64,000 bases of DNA from Baylisascaris procyonis (Eukaryota > Nematoda > Chromadorea > Rhabditida > Ascarididae). The first letter of the stretch is position 1; each line of letters begins with the position of its first letter. Under the pieces are notes generated by a model. It was given only the letters and a program-made list of their open reading frames with translations. It searched no databases and had not been told where the DNA came from. A program made the translations under genes and the position numbers. The stretch spans positions 1,464,501 to 1,528,500 of the forward strand of contig JAZARR010000033.1 of NCBI GenBank assembly GCA_037389465.1. The letters run 5' to 3'. Below, piece after piece: positions 1-12,300 of the stretch.

Positions 1-3000
1 CTTCTGCACCATTGATCCCAATGAAAGTGAGTGTCTTATTGCGTTTTGTTGTGTGTTCTCTGCAGTCGCTTGTTTTATCTAGTATGTTGGTGCTGTAGTA
101 GAGTTATAGATGTGAGCTAGTGCATGTACGCTTCTTAGTCAACTTTTTCCAACCTTTTTTGAGACCAACCAGCCTTTAGCACATCGATCATTCTTACGCA
201 CTATGACTTATTGAAAGCGTGCTAATCGTTTTTATTGGTGGTGCGATAGTTTTCAGAGAATCTAAACAGTGTTGGAGGATGAGTTCATTTTTAAAACAAT
301 TCCGCTGGTTAGGAGAGGGCGACCAGGGTGTCTGTTGCTGTGCGCTGGCTATAAACTTATAATTTGGGAAGCGGTGAAGGGGCAAATGCTTTTCATTTGC
401 CCTGAACATTATTTCTGGAAAATTCCACGAGGAAGGAAGATCTGCAACTAAAAGAGATTACCTGAGGTTTTTTATGTTCGAAAAAGTGTTCATGGCGAAC
501 GACTAACAATCGCAGGTGTCATTTTTCAGTGGCATATTAATGCTACCGAGTGGTACAAATAAACGGAGCGGTGTGGAAGTGACTGCAAAGCACTCTATTC
601 AAAGAAGAGCCAACCTTATGTTACGTAGATGTGTATAATCGCTTTATTGAGCCCCCTCCTTCTCCGCTCTTTTTTCAAATATTCTGAGGTGTACTCTCAC
701 CTAGCATATTAGGCTTTCAATTTTTTCAGGCCGAGTACCTGTAAGTGATAAACGTTTCGATTGGCTGGTCGAGCATTTCAAGCCGGCGAGCAGAGTGTGC
801 GCTTTTTTGAATGTAGTTGATATTGCTGGCCTGGTGAAAGGAGCTTCCGAGGGTCAAGGACTCGGTAATGCGTTCCTTTCGCATGTGAGTGCCTGTGATG
901 CGCTCTTTCATCTCTGTCGGTTGGTTTTCGTGTTTTTCGCGATAGCTGTAAAGACGAGCTCACTTGCGGCTTCGGTGTAAATGAAATGAATAAAAGTACT
1001 TAATATTAATTATGGTTGAATTTGAAATCAACCTGGTTTTGCACAGTTGGACGAATTTGCTCTTTAAACATGGTTAACCAGAATTTCATTAATTTTGAGG
1101 GCGAAAGTAATTGAGAATAGATGCATTTAAATGACATATCATTTTTTTATGAGCAGCAATTTCATTGTTTGGCTTTGTTTATGATTTAGGCGTTTTTTAA
1201 TGATCGATTTGTGGGGTGATGGAATTTCGAAGTGAGTTTGTTAACAAATGAAGTGAATGAATCTCTCGGATTTCGTATACTAGAAGGGGGTGCTATTCTA
1301 TTATTCTGTTCTCTACCTTCCCGCTCTTTGTCTCGCCGATAATGTAAAGATAGAGCAAATATGTGTGCAGTAATCGCTTTGAAAACTCACTTAAATGCAG
1401 CTGTGGTTGATTTCCTCCACTAAAGAACTGTTCCACGCTTCTCCTCCCTCTTCCCCTTCCCCTAACTTTCTTTGTTGGTGCAACTTACTTGAAATTGCTG
1501 CTGCAGTAGGCCAGTCGTCTGTCTGCTCGGGATTGTCGTCACTCCGCAGTCAATCCTCGAAGTTTAAAAAGTGCAGAAAATATAGAAGCAGAAACAAAAA
1601 GAAGCATGCGTGTAAAGTGGTAGATTATTGCGACCATTTCTGTCGTTTGAAAAATCTCATCGAAGTAACGAAGCTCACTAATTATGAGCGACAACAATCA
1701 CGAGACGATAAGAAGCACACACACACACAAGCCACAGCCTATTTATGTTCTCGGCTACGGCCCCTAAGGCAAACACCGGGAGAGATCAACGTCAAAATCA
1801 GCGCAGATATGAGCAAAACAACTTGCTACACAGAGCGAACGTCATCACGATCACAGAGATTACGGGAACTCATTTGATCATAAGATCACTCATTAACAAT
1901 TATCATATAGCTGCTTCTTTCCCTTCTTTCGATGCACATTTATGCTTTTGCTTTCTCATTCATGTTATATCGGCGATTATCTATATCTTTAATTTTTTGG
2001 TTTCTAAAGAATCTCTTTATTTCCTTCCGTCCTTTTTAAAAGATCAGGTAGTTGACCATATCGCACATTGTGTTCGCTTCAACATTGAATTGTTGATGTG
2101 ATTTGTTGTAGTGCGTTTGACGACGATGATGTGACGCATGTGGAAGGAGATGTGAATCCAGTGCGTGACCTTGATATTATCAGCAATGAGTTGATCAAAA
2201 AGGACCTGCAATACCTTGAGGGGGCCATCGATAAGGTTGAAAAGTTGACCATTAGAGGCGGCGACAAGAGCAAGAAACCCGAGTATGAGTGCCTGCTCAA
2301 GGTAAATCCATTTAACACATGTCCTGCGCACAAAGATATGAGATTAATTATTCAAGAAAGCAGACGATAATAAAAGGCGATGTGTCCGTTGACAAAGTAT
2401 TTGGTTACCATGTCCAGGGTTCCTGGTTCCCGTCCGTGGTTCCAGATCCGAGGGGAGCTAGTAGCGACATAATCCTCGCCCACATTGACTGCTTGCCTCG
2501 TTAAAACACTGTTGTACGCAATTAAGCTCTTCTCGACATAGATGGGTACCAACCTCTCAGAATCGTCAGTTCGGCACCTTAACTACGTTTTGAAACTCGA
2601 AAGATTCAAAGATGCTATTTCAGGAAAATCGAAGATTAGACGCCCTCTCTCTCTCTTTCTCTTTGCTGAGGCAAAGAAGTGGAGCTCTATGATATTCGAG
2701 ATAGAAATTGTTTCTCATAAGACAAACTTGCTCCCACAAACTTTGCAAGGCGGCTCAAATTTTCCGAAAACTTCCCACCCCCCCCTCCCCCTACCTCTAT
2801 CTTTGTGGTTATAGCTAGAGTCCGAATTTTCAATTTGCGAAAAGTCGGAAAATTCTGATTCTCCCTAATTCTCAAGATTTATACGAATGACATTTGGCTT
2901 GGAGCTTGCAGTCTTGAAGGACAGTCATTTCATACTTGAAAGAAATTGTCGAGTGGGAATTTTCGATTTTCGAAAATGACATTTTTGAGGTCATGCAGCC

Positions 3001-6000
3001 TCAGAATATTACTACGAAGTTTATTATTGATGTGACAGTTCCGAATGGTGGGCTTCCATCAACGCAGAAAGGGGCAAAGTTATTTTGTGGATTGGGGTTG
3101 AACTGATAGAGTGCTGCCTCACCTTGAGTTTAGACTACATCGTGAATTTGTATTTAGAATCATAACGTTGTCGCTTAAGCTCGCATGTTTTTTAACTTCT
3201 GATCGCATAAAACCGTCGTCTTCTGTGAACATTGATTCTTCGAAAAATTCATTTGAAGGTAAATCTTGATCGTTGTCCATGAATCTTGTTTTGGGACTTT
3301 CGAACGTGGAACGAGATCGCATTTTATCAAAAGCTTCCAGTTTTCGAGATTTCCAAAGTCGAGATCCACCTACATTACCGCTAAAATCCTTTCTTGGGAA
3401 GATGTTTTAATGTTTTCTTAATTGTGCAACACTTTTCTGCTGGTAAAGATTAATGTTGATTATCTTTAAAAGTTAACGTCTTTCGAATATCGACACTGCT
3501 GTAGTATATGTATTAGTAGCTATTTTCCCCGATTATTCTGTGGCTCATCTTCCATTTCAGGTTAGGAAGCTATTAGAGGAAGATGGTAGGCCTGTGCGAC
3601 TGGAAATCTGGAACGAGAAAGAAGTGGATATCCTAAACCATCATCTCTTATTAACCGCCAAGCCGATCGTGTACTTAGTGAACTTATCTGAGAAGGATTA
3701 TATTCGCAAGGTAAGCCTCTTTTGCAGCCTATAATAACGTTGAGTGACTCCTTCATATACAGTAGATTTCCTACGATTTTTTTTGGGAGGGGGGGGGGGA
3801 GGAAGGGAGTTTAGAGGGTTTATTGAAGCTGAGGTTATTTTTGTTTCCAGAACCTTGATAGGGAATAGGAATAGGTTTCAAGGTTTATGGTGCATAGTAT
3901 CGTACGAATTTCGAACGAATGAGAGTAAGTTGAGCTCCATTACGGAGAGGACGGCTTTGGATCAGGATCATTTCTTTCCTAACAATTGTAGAGGCATATA
4001 GTTTCCTCGAGACTTTTGGTCTTTTCTCTCTTAATAATGCGCATTTCAATCGCTTATTTATAAAGAAACTACCATAAATGTGGAGATTGTTCACTTATCC
4101 TTTAGTTGTTTTCATTCCCAAATACTAACGAAAAGTTTATAAGAACAGAATTTATGAGGAAGTGCTCGATCAATTATACCTATTCATTGGACCGGAGAGC
4201 ATTCATTTGTGTAGCTCAGAAAAAGAATAACTGCACCTCATTTCTTCACTGATCTTATACAAAATCTGCTAATTCTTTTTCTTTTTTTTCGTTTATTGCG
4301 ATAGAAAATCGTTCATTCGTGTCAGCATTATCGTACCTGTTTACAACCAAAATTGTTAATAAGTTGGCCAACCCTCTAGGGGCGATTTCTCGTTGTGCAG
4401 CCGTTGGGGGAGGTGGCGTTATTTTGAAGCGTACTGTTTTTCATGTTTTCTATCCGGAAAATGGATTGATAATATGAATAAATTCGCTTTATGTTGCAAA
4501 GGTGCTGCACGATGCGGGGTATCAGCTAAGGTTAGTGTAAAAGCGGATCCATTTTGAGTGTAGTTGCAGTTGTCCGCAACAAGACTGTTTTCAACTGAGA
4601 TGCAATAAAGTTTATACTTTCAAGTTAATTTCTCTATCTCTAATATGAATATTTTGTAGAAAAATAAATGGCTGCCAAAAATGAAAGCCTGGTTGGATGA
4701 AAATGACCCACACGCCGCGTGCATTCCTTTCAGCGGATCGCTGGAGCTGAAGCTTATGGATATGCCTGAAGATGAAAGGGCCAACTATTTGAAGGAGCAA
4801 GGCACAACGAGGTTTGCATCGTTTTGCTTTCATCAACTCTTTACTTTAATGTGCCAGAAAAAGGTCGGTAGTGACAAGTAGGCGACGCGTAGTTCTGTAA
4901 CGGGCAAGCAAAGAGGGATTCACGGCGCTAATAAAGAGAGAGTACTGTAACGCCAACTTTTAAATCGTCTCCTTGCATCACCATTTCAATACTGGAATTC
5001 ATGATGGACACTCTAAGGCAATTTTGATCTATTGAATCAGTGATAATAACCCACCAGATATTTTCTTTGATTTCTGCATACTTGTACATATTTATCGGTC
5101 TGTTATGTTTTCTCTTCCGGAAGCTTTGAGGGAAGATAGAAGTGTGAAATTTCACTTATGTTATCCCCAATCTGAAATAAGCCTATATTCGTAAGTTCAT
5201 CCTAATCAGGTTATGGGTAAATAAGACAAGTTTTTCCCACTAGCATATACGAAAGCCAGGGTTGGGGAATTTCGTAGCCGTAATCTTTGATCCCATCTCT
5301 CGAAATGTAGCTCTTCCAGCTCGTCAGTTGATTTGTTATATGAGCTTATTGCATAAAAACAACACTTTCTGTTCTTTCCAAAAATTGTAACTGATTTGAT
5401 TTAGCGCAAAATAACTCCACTTATATAAACCTTCGATATTATTACCCTCTGAGAGCTTATCGTTTATTGAGTCAAAATTGCAATATAGCTGCATAAGATT
5501 TAGAATCCACAACTATTGTTTCGCTTGTATAAAGTTGTGATTCTACTAGTTTCTATTAAGTGATGAATGAATAAACCATTTTCGTGTGATGATTGTGCCC
5601 GAAGAATCGTTCCTTTAGCGGTATTCATGAATGCAAAAGTGCGTATCGCATCATTGTTGCTGTTGCGTTTCTCTTTGCCGTAAACATACTGCGGAGGTTG
5701 ATCGCTTTTCCGCCTGTTTCCTTCTTGAGATTCACTGCACCAATTTCAAGTACGCACTCAAACTTGTTGTGGTTTCTTCCTCCAAAAACCATTTACGTCT
5801 AGTGGATTCCGAAAGCTGCCCACTTTACGATTCATTCAATCTTCCGTGCAATTGACACACTTGGGTTCTAATCTTAGAGGGATGTTTTTTTTTTTTTTTT
5901 TTGCTAAGCACATTCACTTACCAAATCAAAAGGTTCACTGCGACCAAGTAGTCTGAGGTCGCTTTTCTGACTCGAATATACGCACATACGAGTTTGACGG

Positions 6001-8148
6001 ATTGTTTTATACGTGGGGAGGGGAGAAAGTGCATTTTGGTCATTTGCGGAGTCGGCTTTAGAAGTCAGATCGTAACTAGATTTAGCTGACAAGGTTTTAA
6101 GGCCTGCATTTATCAAGTATGATGTTTTAAAAAGAGCAAATTATAACGCGATCGCGAAATCCTTTAGAAAAGTTTAAATTGCCGTCAAATTGCATGGATG
6201 GATTTTTTTGAGTGTAATGAGCGTAGAAGTGGTGTTCCAAGAAAATGCATCCTTCTTTAATGATATTCATTTATCATATCCTCAAAAATAGTTCCTATCA
6301 ATAGCAGTTACATGCGTTGAATCACTTCCACAAAAACACACCTTGTGCATTATTCGGATTGCTTGAGGCATTGCGTTCATTTTTTTTTTTTCTAAGGCAT
6401 TTGGATCACAGTATCTAATCTGCGAAATTCTCAACCTTGTTCGCCCACAGAAAACAGAATCACAACTCTTTTTGCTTGTATGACATTTTTATTTGTTCAC
6501 TTCGTTTGTATTTATTGTCGTTGAAAATGTTTCGCATTCGGCAGAATAGATGAAACGACTTTCTTTCATTGAGGTCACCAAACGGCAGCCCACACTTATA
6601 TTCACCTCTATTTTAATTATTAAAGATACTTTTGAAGTAGAGAATTGGAAGTCCTTTCGCATGAGAATAGAAGCCGTTTCATTGTTGATCTTCTTCGGAT
6701 GCCCTCACCATCATCGATTTTGTTCTTTTTTGTTGGTGCCACTCTTTTCATCATATCATTTGCAATAGCTGGCATTTCCCAATCCCTTTCCCCTTACTTC
6801 TGGCTCAGTTACGATGTCGATTTCCGGCGTTGAGTTGCTAGATGTATAATGTACGATGTGGGTGGCATGCGTCTATGTTCTCGCAAAAGCAGAAATGTTT
6901 GCTGGTATATGCCAGCTGCCTTCTTTCAACTTTTTGGTGAATTCTAAGCAAGTATTGGCAGTGAAACTGGTGTCCATCTTAAATGCAGTTGCACTCAAGT
7001 AGATGAGCAGAATGATTCTACGAACGAGTTGTCGCATTGCAGTGCTCTTGAAAAGATCGTGCGAACTGGTTACAAGGCACTACAGCTCGAATATTTCTTT
7101 ACGTGCGGTAAGGACGAGGTGAAGGCATGGACAATACAGGTTGTTACATCTCTCCTATCCTCGTCTGTTCCCTCGCTATTTCCTCTGCCATCCGTTTATC
7201 TCTACTTGCTATCTTTGTTTCTTTGCAATGGGCATATTTCGACTTACCGAATATCTATCTGTGTGTTGCACCTTCATCTCTTCGTTCAGTGAACTGTTTC
7301 TGCGCGACGGGTGCTTTTTTAAATGGGTTGCTTTGAGCAGTTCAATCGTTCCCTAATAAAAATGCGGAGTGCCGACGTCTGAACTATGAAGGATGTCGAA
7401 TCGAGTAGATTAAAGAGAACATAACGTCAAAAGATTCAATAAAAGTGGGGTAGTGGGGCAGCTATACGTCTCATAGGCAGCTGCGAAATATTTCAGAAAC
7501 GATTGTTGTGAGCATAAGAAGACAGTGAGAAAGTACAGGATTTATAAGATGAAGGAAACCCTCTTCCAATTATAAAAAGCTGGTGGTGGGCGTGATTGAT
7601 GGAATAGCGTAAAAGAGGAGGGGGAAGGAGTGCTACAGAAATGCAAACAAAAAAGCGAATCGGATTGGAATAGACGATAGATGTTTTGTTGGGTGTTGCA
7701 AGTAGGAAGATTGCTAATATTGTGATTGTAACGCATCAAGCATAATTTGAGGAATATGATGGAGTGGAATCTGTTCATGAACGGAGCTTAAGGTTGAGCG
7801 TAAGGAACGTCGCTGAAACGCACTCTGGGAACACTAATAAATAAAACTGCATGTCTTGAAGGAGGAGATGAGCAAAGGTGCAAAGTAGTTACAGCGTAAC
7901 AAAGATGGCACTTGCAGAAGGGAACAAAAGCGCCACAGGCGGCGGGCAGAATTCATAGTGACTTTGAGAAGGGTTTCATAATGGCCGAAGTATGCAAGGT
8001 GGACGATCTTATGGAGTTGGGAAGTGAAGCGGCGGTCAAGGCGGCGGGCAAGTATCGTCAGCAGGGCAGGAATTACGTGGTCGAGGATGGCGATGTGATC
8101 CTGTTCAAGTTCAATGCGGGTGCTGGATTAACATCTAAGAAGAAGTAA
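1..8148 (+). CDS. ola-1: Obg-like ATPase 1 (OLA1), 5'-truncated by window edge
   Basis: This is a TRAFAC-class P-loop ATPase of the Obg/YchF family, a cytosolic protein linked to translation control and stress. I join exons 1-26, 730-919, 2112-2301, 3561-3710, 4660-4811, 7043-7139 and 7918-8148; all phases match and give 344 residues before TAA at 8146-8148. The family is about 396 residues, so roughly 50 N-terminal residues including the P-loop lie before base 1. Visible hallmarks are FCTIDPNE across the first junction, the G3/switch [11 protein letters not shown] (exon 2), HVEGDVNP (exon 3), the NLSE motif in exon 4 that replaces the GTPase NKxD motif and fits ATP preference, and a C-terminal TGS domain in exons 6-7 ([36 protein letters not shown]). 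Introns are 703, 1192, 1259, 949, 2231 and 778 bp. The identification is near certain; the exon ends are inferred. Confidence 0.95.
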
Positions 8149-8230
8149 GCTTTGTGTCTTATGTGACTAGTGTTTGTCGGAGATTGTTCTTTGTTTGGTG
8201 TTCTTTGTGCTCTCGTACAGCATCTGAGAT

Positions 8231-8236
8231 AATAAA
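8231..8236 (+). terminator. Polyadenylation signal AATAAA of ola-1
   Basis: A canonical AATAAA lies 83 bases after the OLA1 stop codon, a normal distance for a nematode 3' UTR. No cleavage site can be read directly from the sequence. Confidence 0.65.
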
Positions 8237-9371
8237 CGCTTGTTTCGATAGATGAGTTTAAGCATCCCAAAGTTGTGCACTCATGAACAGTCCCAATATA
8301 GTATCCCAGATGTGATGCGAGTTCACTACTGTTGTGCGCGTTAAGTGACTACGCAAGGTTCAATCGCTAACTTGTCCCGCGTGTCTACTTCGATCTAGAA
8401 TGTTTTGAAGATGAAACGAGAGGGCATCTGTGAGGTAAAAGGACCTCAGCTGTAAGAACGTTATATCTTGGGAAACAAAGAAATCGCTTTTATATACTTG
8501 AGAGAAAACAACTGAATGAGTTCACCACTTGGCAATTTCAAAAGCAATTTTCTCGCAAAAAAAAATTCGATAACTTGTTATTAGTAATGAACACATCAGC
8601 GATGAGGCCATCGTTAATGCATCAATGGTAAAAAGTGTGCAGCTTTTAAGCGAAAACTATCGCGCATAGAAGACCAATTATAGGGTGGTGGCGATGCATA
8701 CTTTGCGAACTGGTTTCGTGGCGCGGCGTGTGTGTGACGCGTTGCGTGTTTTTTAATGCTGGCAACGACGGAACTCAACACTATGCCGCAGGCATTGCTG
8801 ATCGTTGACCGCGAGTGTGCTCTGCGCTCTAATGCTCCGTTTTGTGCATCCGAGGACGATTGGCAAAGTGTCGCTGAAAAGGAATTAAATGCGAGGCAAA
8901 CTTAGGGTAAAAGGAGATGTGGGACACATGAGGAATGCTTTAAACGAAAGAGGATGCGTTGTGTGTGGCCACAGTTGTTGTGACCTGTGGTTTTGATGGC
9001 TTTAATGTGAAGCTTGCACGTCATAGCAACGAGTGAGAACGCCATGAAAATCGAAGCGATGCCGTTCAAGCGGAAAGGCCTCCTCCCCAATAACGCGCAA
9101 ACACCCTAGCATCGGGCGCCGATTTGTTTGCCCATGCCCCACCGATTCTCTGCGAATCGAGCCGCATTGCTCGGCTGAGATTCGTGTCGCGCGATACGGC
9201 GATCGATTTGTGGGGGTACGCGTCGAGGGGGGCGTGTCGGTTTGGCATTGTTGAGGAGTGCGGCGCGTATTAGCGTCGCGGTTGGAACGTGCGCTGCTTT
9301 TCATTGATGGCTCCGCCTATGTTAGTGTATTGCCCCTCCCTCTAGCGAGCGTTGTCCCGCCCCCCCCAACC
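8237..9371. promoter_or_regulatory. Intergenic region between ola-1 and the Sp factor; likely promoter and 5' UTR
   Basis: No conserved coding sequence was recognised in these 1.1 kb. The distal part (about 9040-9371) is clearly richer in G+C and CpG than its surroundings and ends in the start codon of the Sp-type factor, which suits a promoter and 5' UTR. No TATA box or spliced-leader acceptor could be assigned with confidence. Confidence 0.4.
9356..9367 (-). promoter_or_regulatory. GC-box-like site just upstream of the Sp-factor start codon
   Basis: The + strand reads CCCGCCCCCCCC, so the - strand contains a GGGGCGGG core, the class of site bound by Sp/KLF zinc fingers. It ends 4 bases before the ATG of the Sp-type factor itself. 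Occupancy and function are inferred only. Confidence 0.35.
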
Positions 9372-12300
9372 ATGACTGACACCACCCCTATTCTTCCGAA
9401 GCCGCACAACGACACACCCATATTGCCTAAGCCGCCAAATGCTGCAACGGCTAACGCGAGCACTCTACAGCATCAGCAGGCTAGTTCACCCATGAACTCA
9501 TTTCCACCTCAAACAGTTGTTTTCCACATAATCGCTATCTTCATAACGATATATTTCGTTATGGTGTACTTGGAGGTGGTGCGCCACCTTCACTGCCCAA
9601 TTATGCTTGACGATGAAAACTTCCATCAATTCAAGTACTATTAAATAAATGTTAAAGGTTGACTATGAGCAGTGAGATGTTATTCTTTGAACGTTGCGGC
9701 AAGTTGCTCGTTGAGGAGCTTGTTTCCGGCGTGTTGCAAGTGAGTGTGCTCAACGTAAGTTGGAGAACATCCCACCGCAAGCACTATACGCTTCCCATTC
9801 ACCAAATTGGCAGGTGCAGTTGCGCCTATCTTTCCTTATTTAACGGCAGCCATGAGCCTAAAATATTTTTGAATAGCTAGTCGGCATTATGTTTGTCACG
9901 TTGATAAGACCAGTAAGCCAGCTATTTTCATCAGTTTTCACATAAAAATATCCGTCTGTACTTGTCGGTGCATTTGGCTCTTTCGACCTAAAGGAGAGGT
10001 AACGATGAGTACTATCAAATATTCGACTCTTAGAGTTATTGACTCCTGCGACACAGTTGAGCTGTAATGAGTGTGAAAATGCATCACCAAACGTTTTCAA
10101 GGGTTTTCTGATTCGTCTGACCATTATTGTTGCCCTCTTCTCAACGATTATGATGTTCAGAAAGTGAAGTAAGCATAACGGATTGTTTCATTATTCATGA
10201 TGAAATCGACGGAATCATTAAGTTCGTTGATGTGGTTTCCGGTTTTTCTTGTTGAATGGGGAATTAATATTATCTTCAGATATGATCTTTCACTTATTCG
10301 AAGCGAAATTTAGAAATTGCACCTCTCGCTCCTAACTATCACATATTATTAACCGTCTATTAGCAATGCACTGCATTGGCATTTCTCGTGCTAATATGAA
10401 TCTTCGTCCATAGTTATAATAACACAACGTTTCTACCATTTTATCGAAGAAAGATGGTCTCTCGGAGACAATAAAGAAGAAGCGTTTCTTTGCCGCGGAA
10501 AATATTTGGGTATCTTTATGGAATATCCTTAGACATAGTCACATCTCTTACAGTATGGTGTCCACATGAACATTCGCAGTTCAGTTTAACAAGCGGAAAG
10601 TTGTTCTCATGTGTAGCCACATTTCCCCTTCTTCACTAATGACGACAAGAGTTGACTCTTGCAAATTTCGAGCACAATTTGATTTTTGGATTGAATCCCG
10701 AGCAGCTCGAGCTGAAGCAAGCAGAACGCTGGCATGCCGTGACGAGCTTTATGAACACTGTGCCGAACAGCCTGAGCATCGCGATTAAGAGATTGTTGCA
10801 ATGAGTTTCGTAAGTACTCCTCGCAGTGAACTCTGGCCTGAGATTTCAAAAAGCAGGAAGCGGTGTTACGGCACTACATCCAAAAACAGCACTTTTCTCT
10901 TATGTTCGAAATAATTCGTTATACGTCAGCTTTCTAAAACGTTCGTCTGATGGCATGATTTTTGTTTAATATATGCTTCAACTCAAGCCATTTCATCGAT
11001 TCCTTTGTCAACCGGAAGCAGTGATTTGGGAGAATGCGACAGCCTGTGCAAGTTTCTGTGGAAATAGACACAATTCGATGTGCATTTCGGGCTTTATGAA
11101 CGAAATCAACTGAAAAATTCTGCTCAGGAAGTTGCTAAGTAACTGCAGCTACGGGAACGACCTAGTAGGCCATACAACTTGCTCCGGCCATCGTAGCTTT
11201 GCGTACACAAATTTCTTTAGCAGTTTTGAATGGCTTCCTAAGGTTTCATAGCTGAGAGGCTAGTGTACTGTATATGCCAACAAGTACAATCGAACGATGT
11301 GTAGTGTGTAGTCATGCCGCAGTTTTGGCATTTTGCCAATGCACCGTGGACGGGAAAAACGATACATTCTTGTTTTGGAGAGAAATGGGAGGTCGCAGAC
11401 AATGTGGCGCTTTGAGAAAGCGTCGGTGAGTGACGATGGCATCTAACGACATCCGATCCGTGCTGATGAGCAATTATTTTCATCAGTTCGGTCATTTTTC
11501 CAAAGAGTCCATTTACGAAGGGATGCCACCCACCGCAGCCCTCTCATCTGTGGCACTTGAGAGCATACCAAAGCGACAATTTATGTGAGTGCGAAGTAGA
11601 GTACTGTGTTATACACTGTGATAAAATACTCAAGAACTCAGAGGCGGTTCATTTTGAGGGGAGAGGGGGGAGGTTCATTCTGAGGGGAGAGGGGGGAGGT
11701 TCATTCTGAGGGGAGAGGGGGGAGGTTCGTTTTGAGGGGAGAGGGGGGAGGTTCATTTTGAGGGGAGAGGGGGGAGGTTCATTTTGAGGGGAGAAGGGAG
11801 GAGGTTCATTTTGAGGGGAGAAGGGAGGAGGTTCATTTTGAGGGGAGAGGGGGAAGGTTCATTTTGAGGGGAGAGGGGGGAGGTCCATTTTGAGGGGAGA
11901 GGGGAAGGAGATGGTGCTGTATTGACGGGATAGGGTTGAGCCGAAGTTGTATGCTCATTCACAGTTAGCTTTCTTCGAGAAACATCGCTGTTATCAGTCA
12001 CCTCAGGAAAAGCTCAGAAATGATGCCATATAACATAAGTGAATTATTAAAATTTGAGAGGGAGGGCAACGCTTATCATATGATTCAAGTGGAGCCCTCA
12101 GGGGACCCATTAATTCGCATAACACCTTCGAATGCTAAAGTAACATCAACCGATGAGAGCATTTCCCATCCGACATCAGCTAACAAAGCTTTGCATCAGA
12201 CAATAAAGGTTTTCATCCAACATGAGACGAAGTTGGCATAGCAATGCTCCTATTTTTGGTAATCTGACATTTTAAATAAGTTTACCATTTACCGTACCTC

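Noticed and set aside
1395..1877. 160-codon open frame on + inside an ola-1 intron
   Set aside because: No domain or family resemblance, overlaps another frame, Ser/Lys low-complexity composition; the intron is required by the OLA1 model.
11753..12001. Minus-strand frame with a repeated Pro/Ser/Leu/Lys/Met/Asn unit
   Set aside because: Translation of the G-rich minisatellite; no evidence of a gene.
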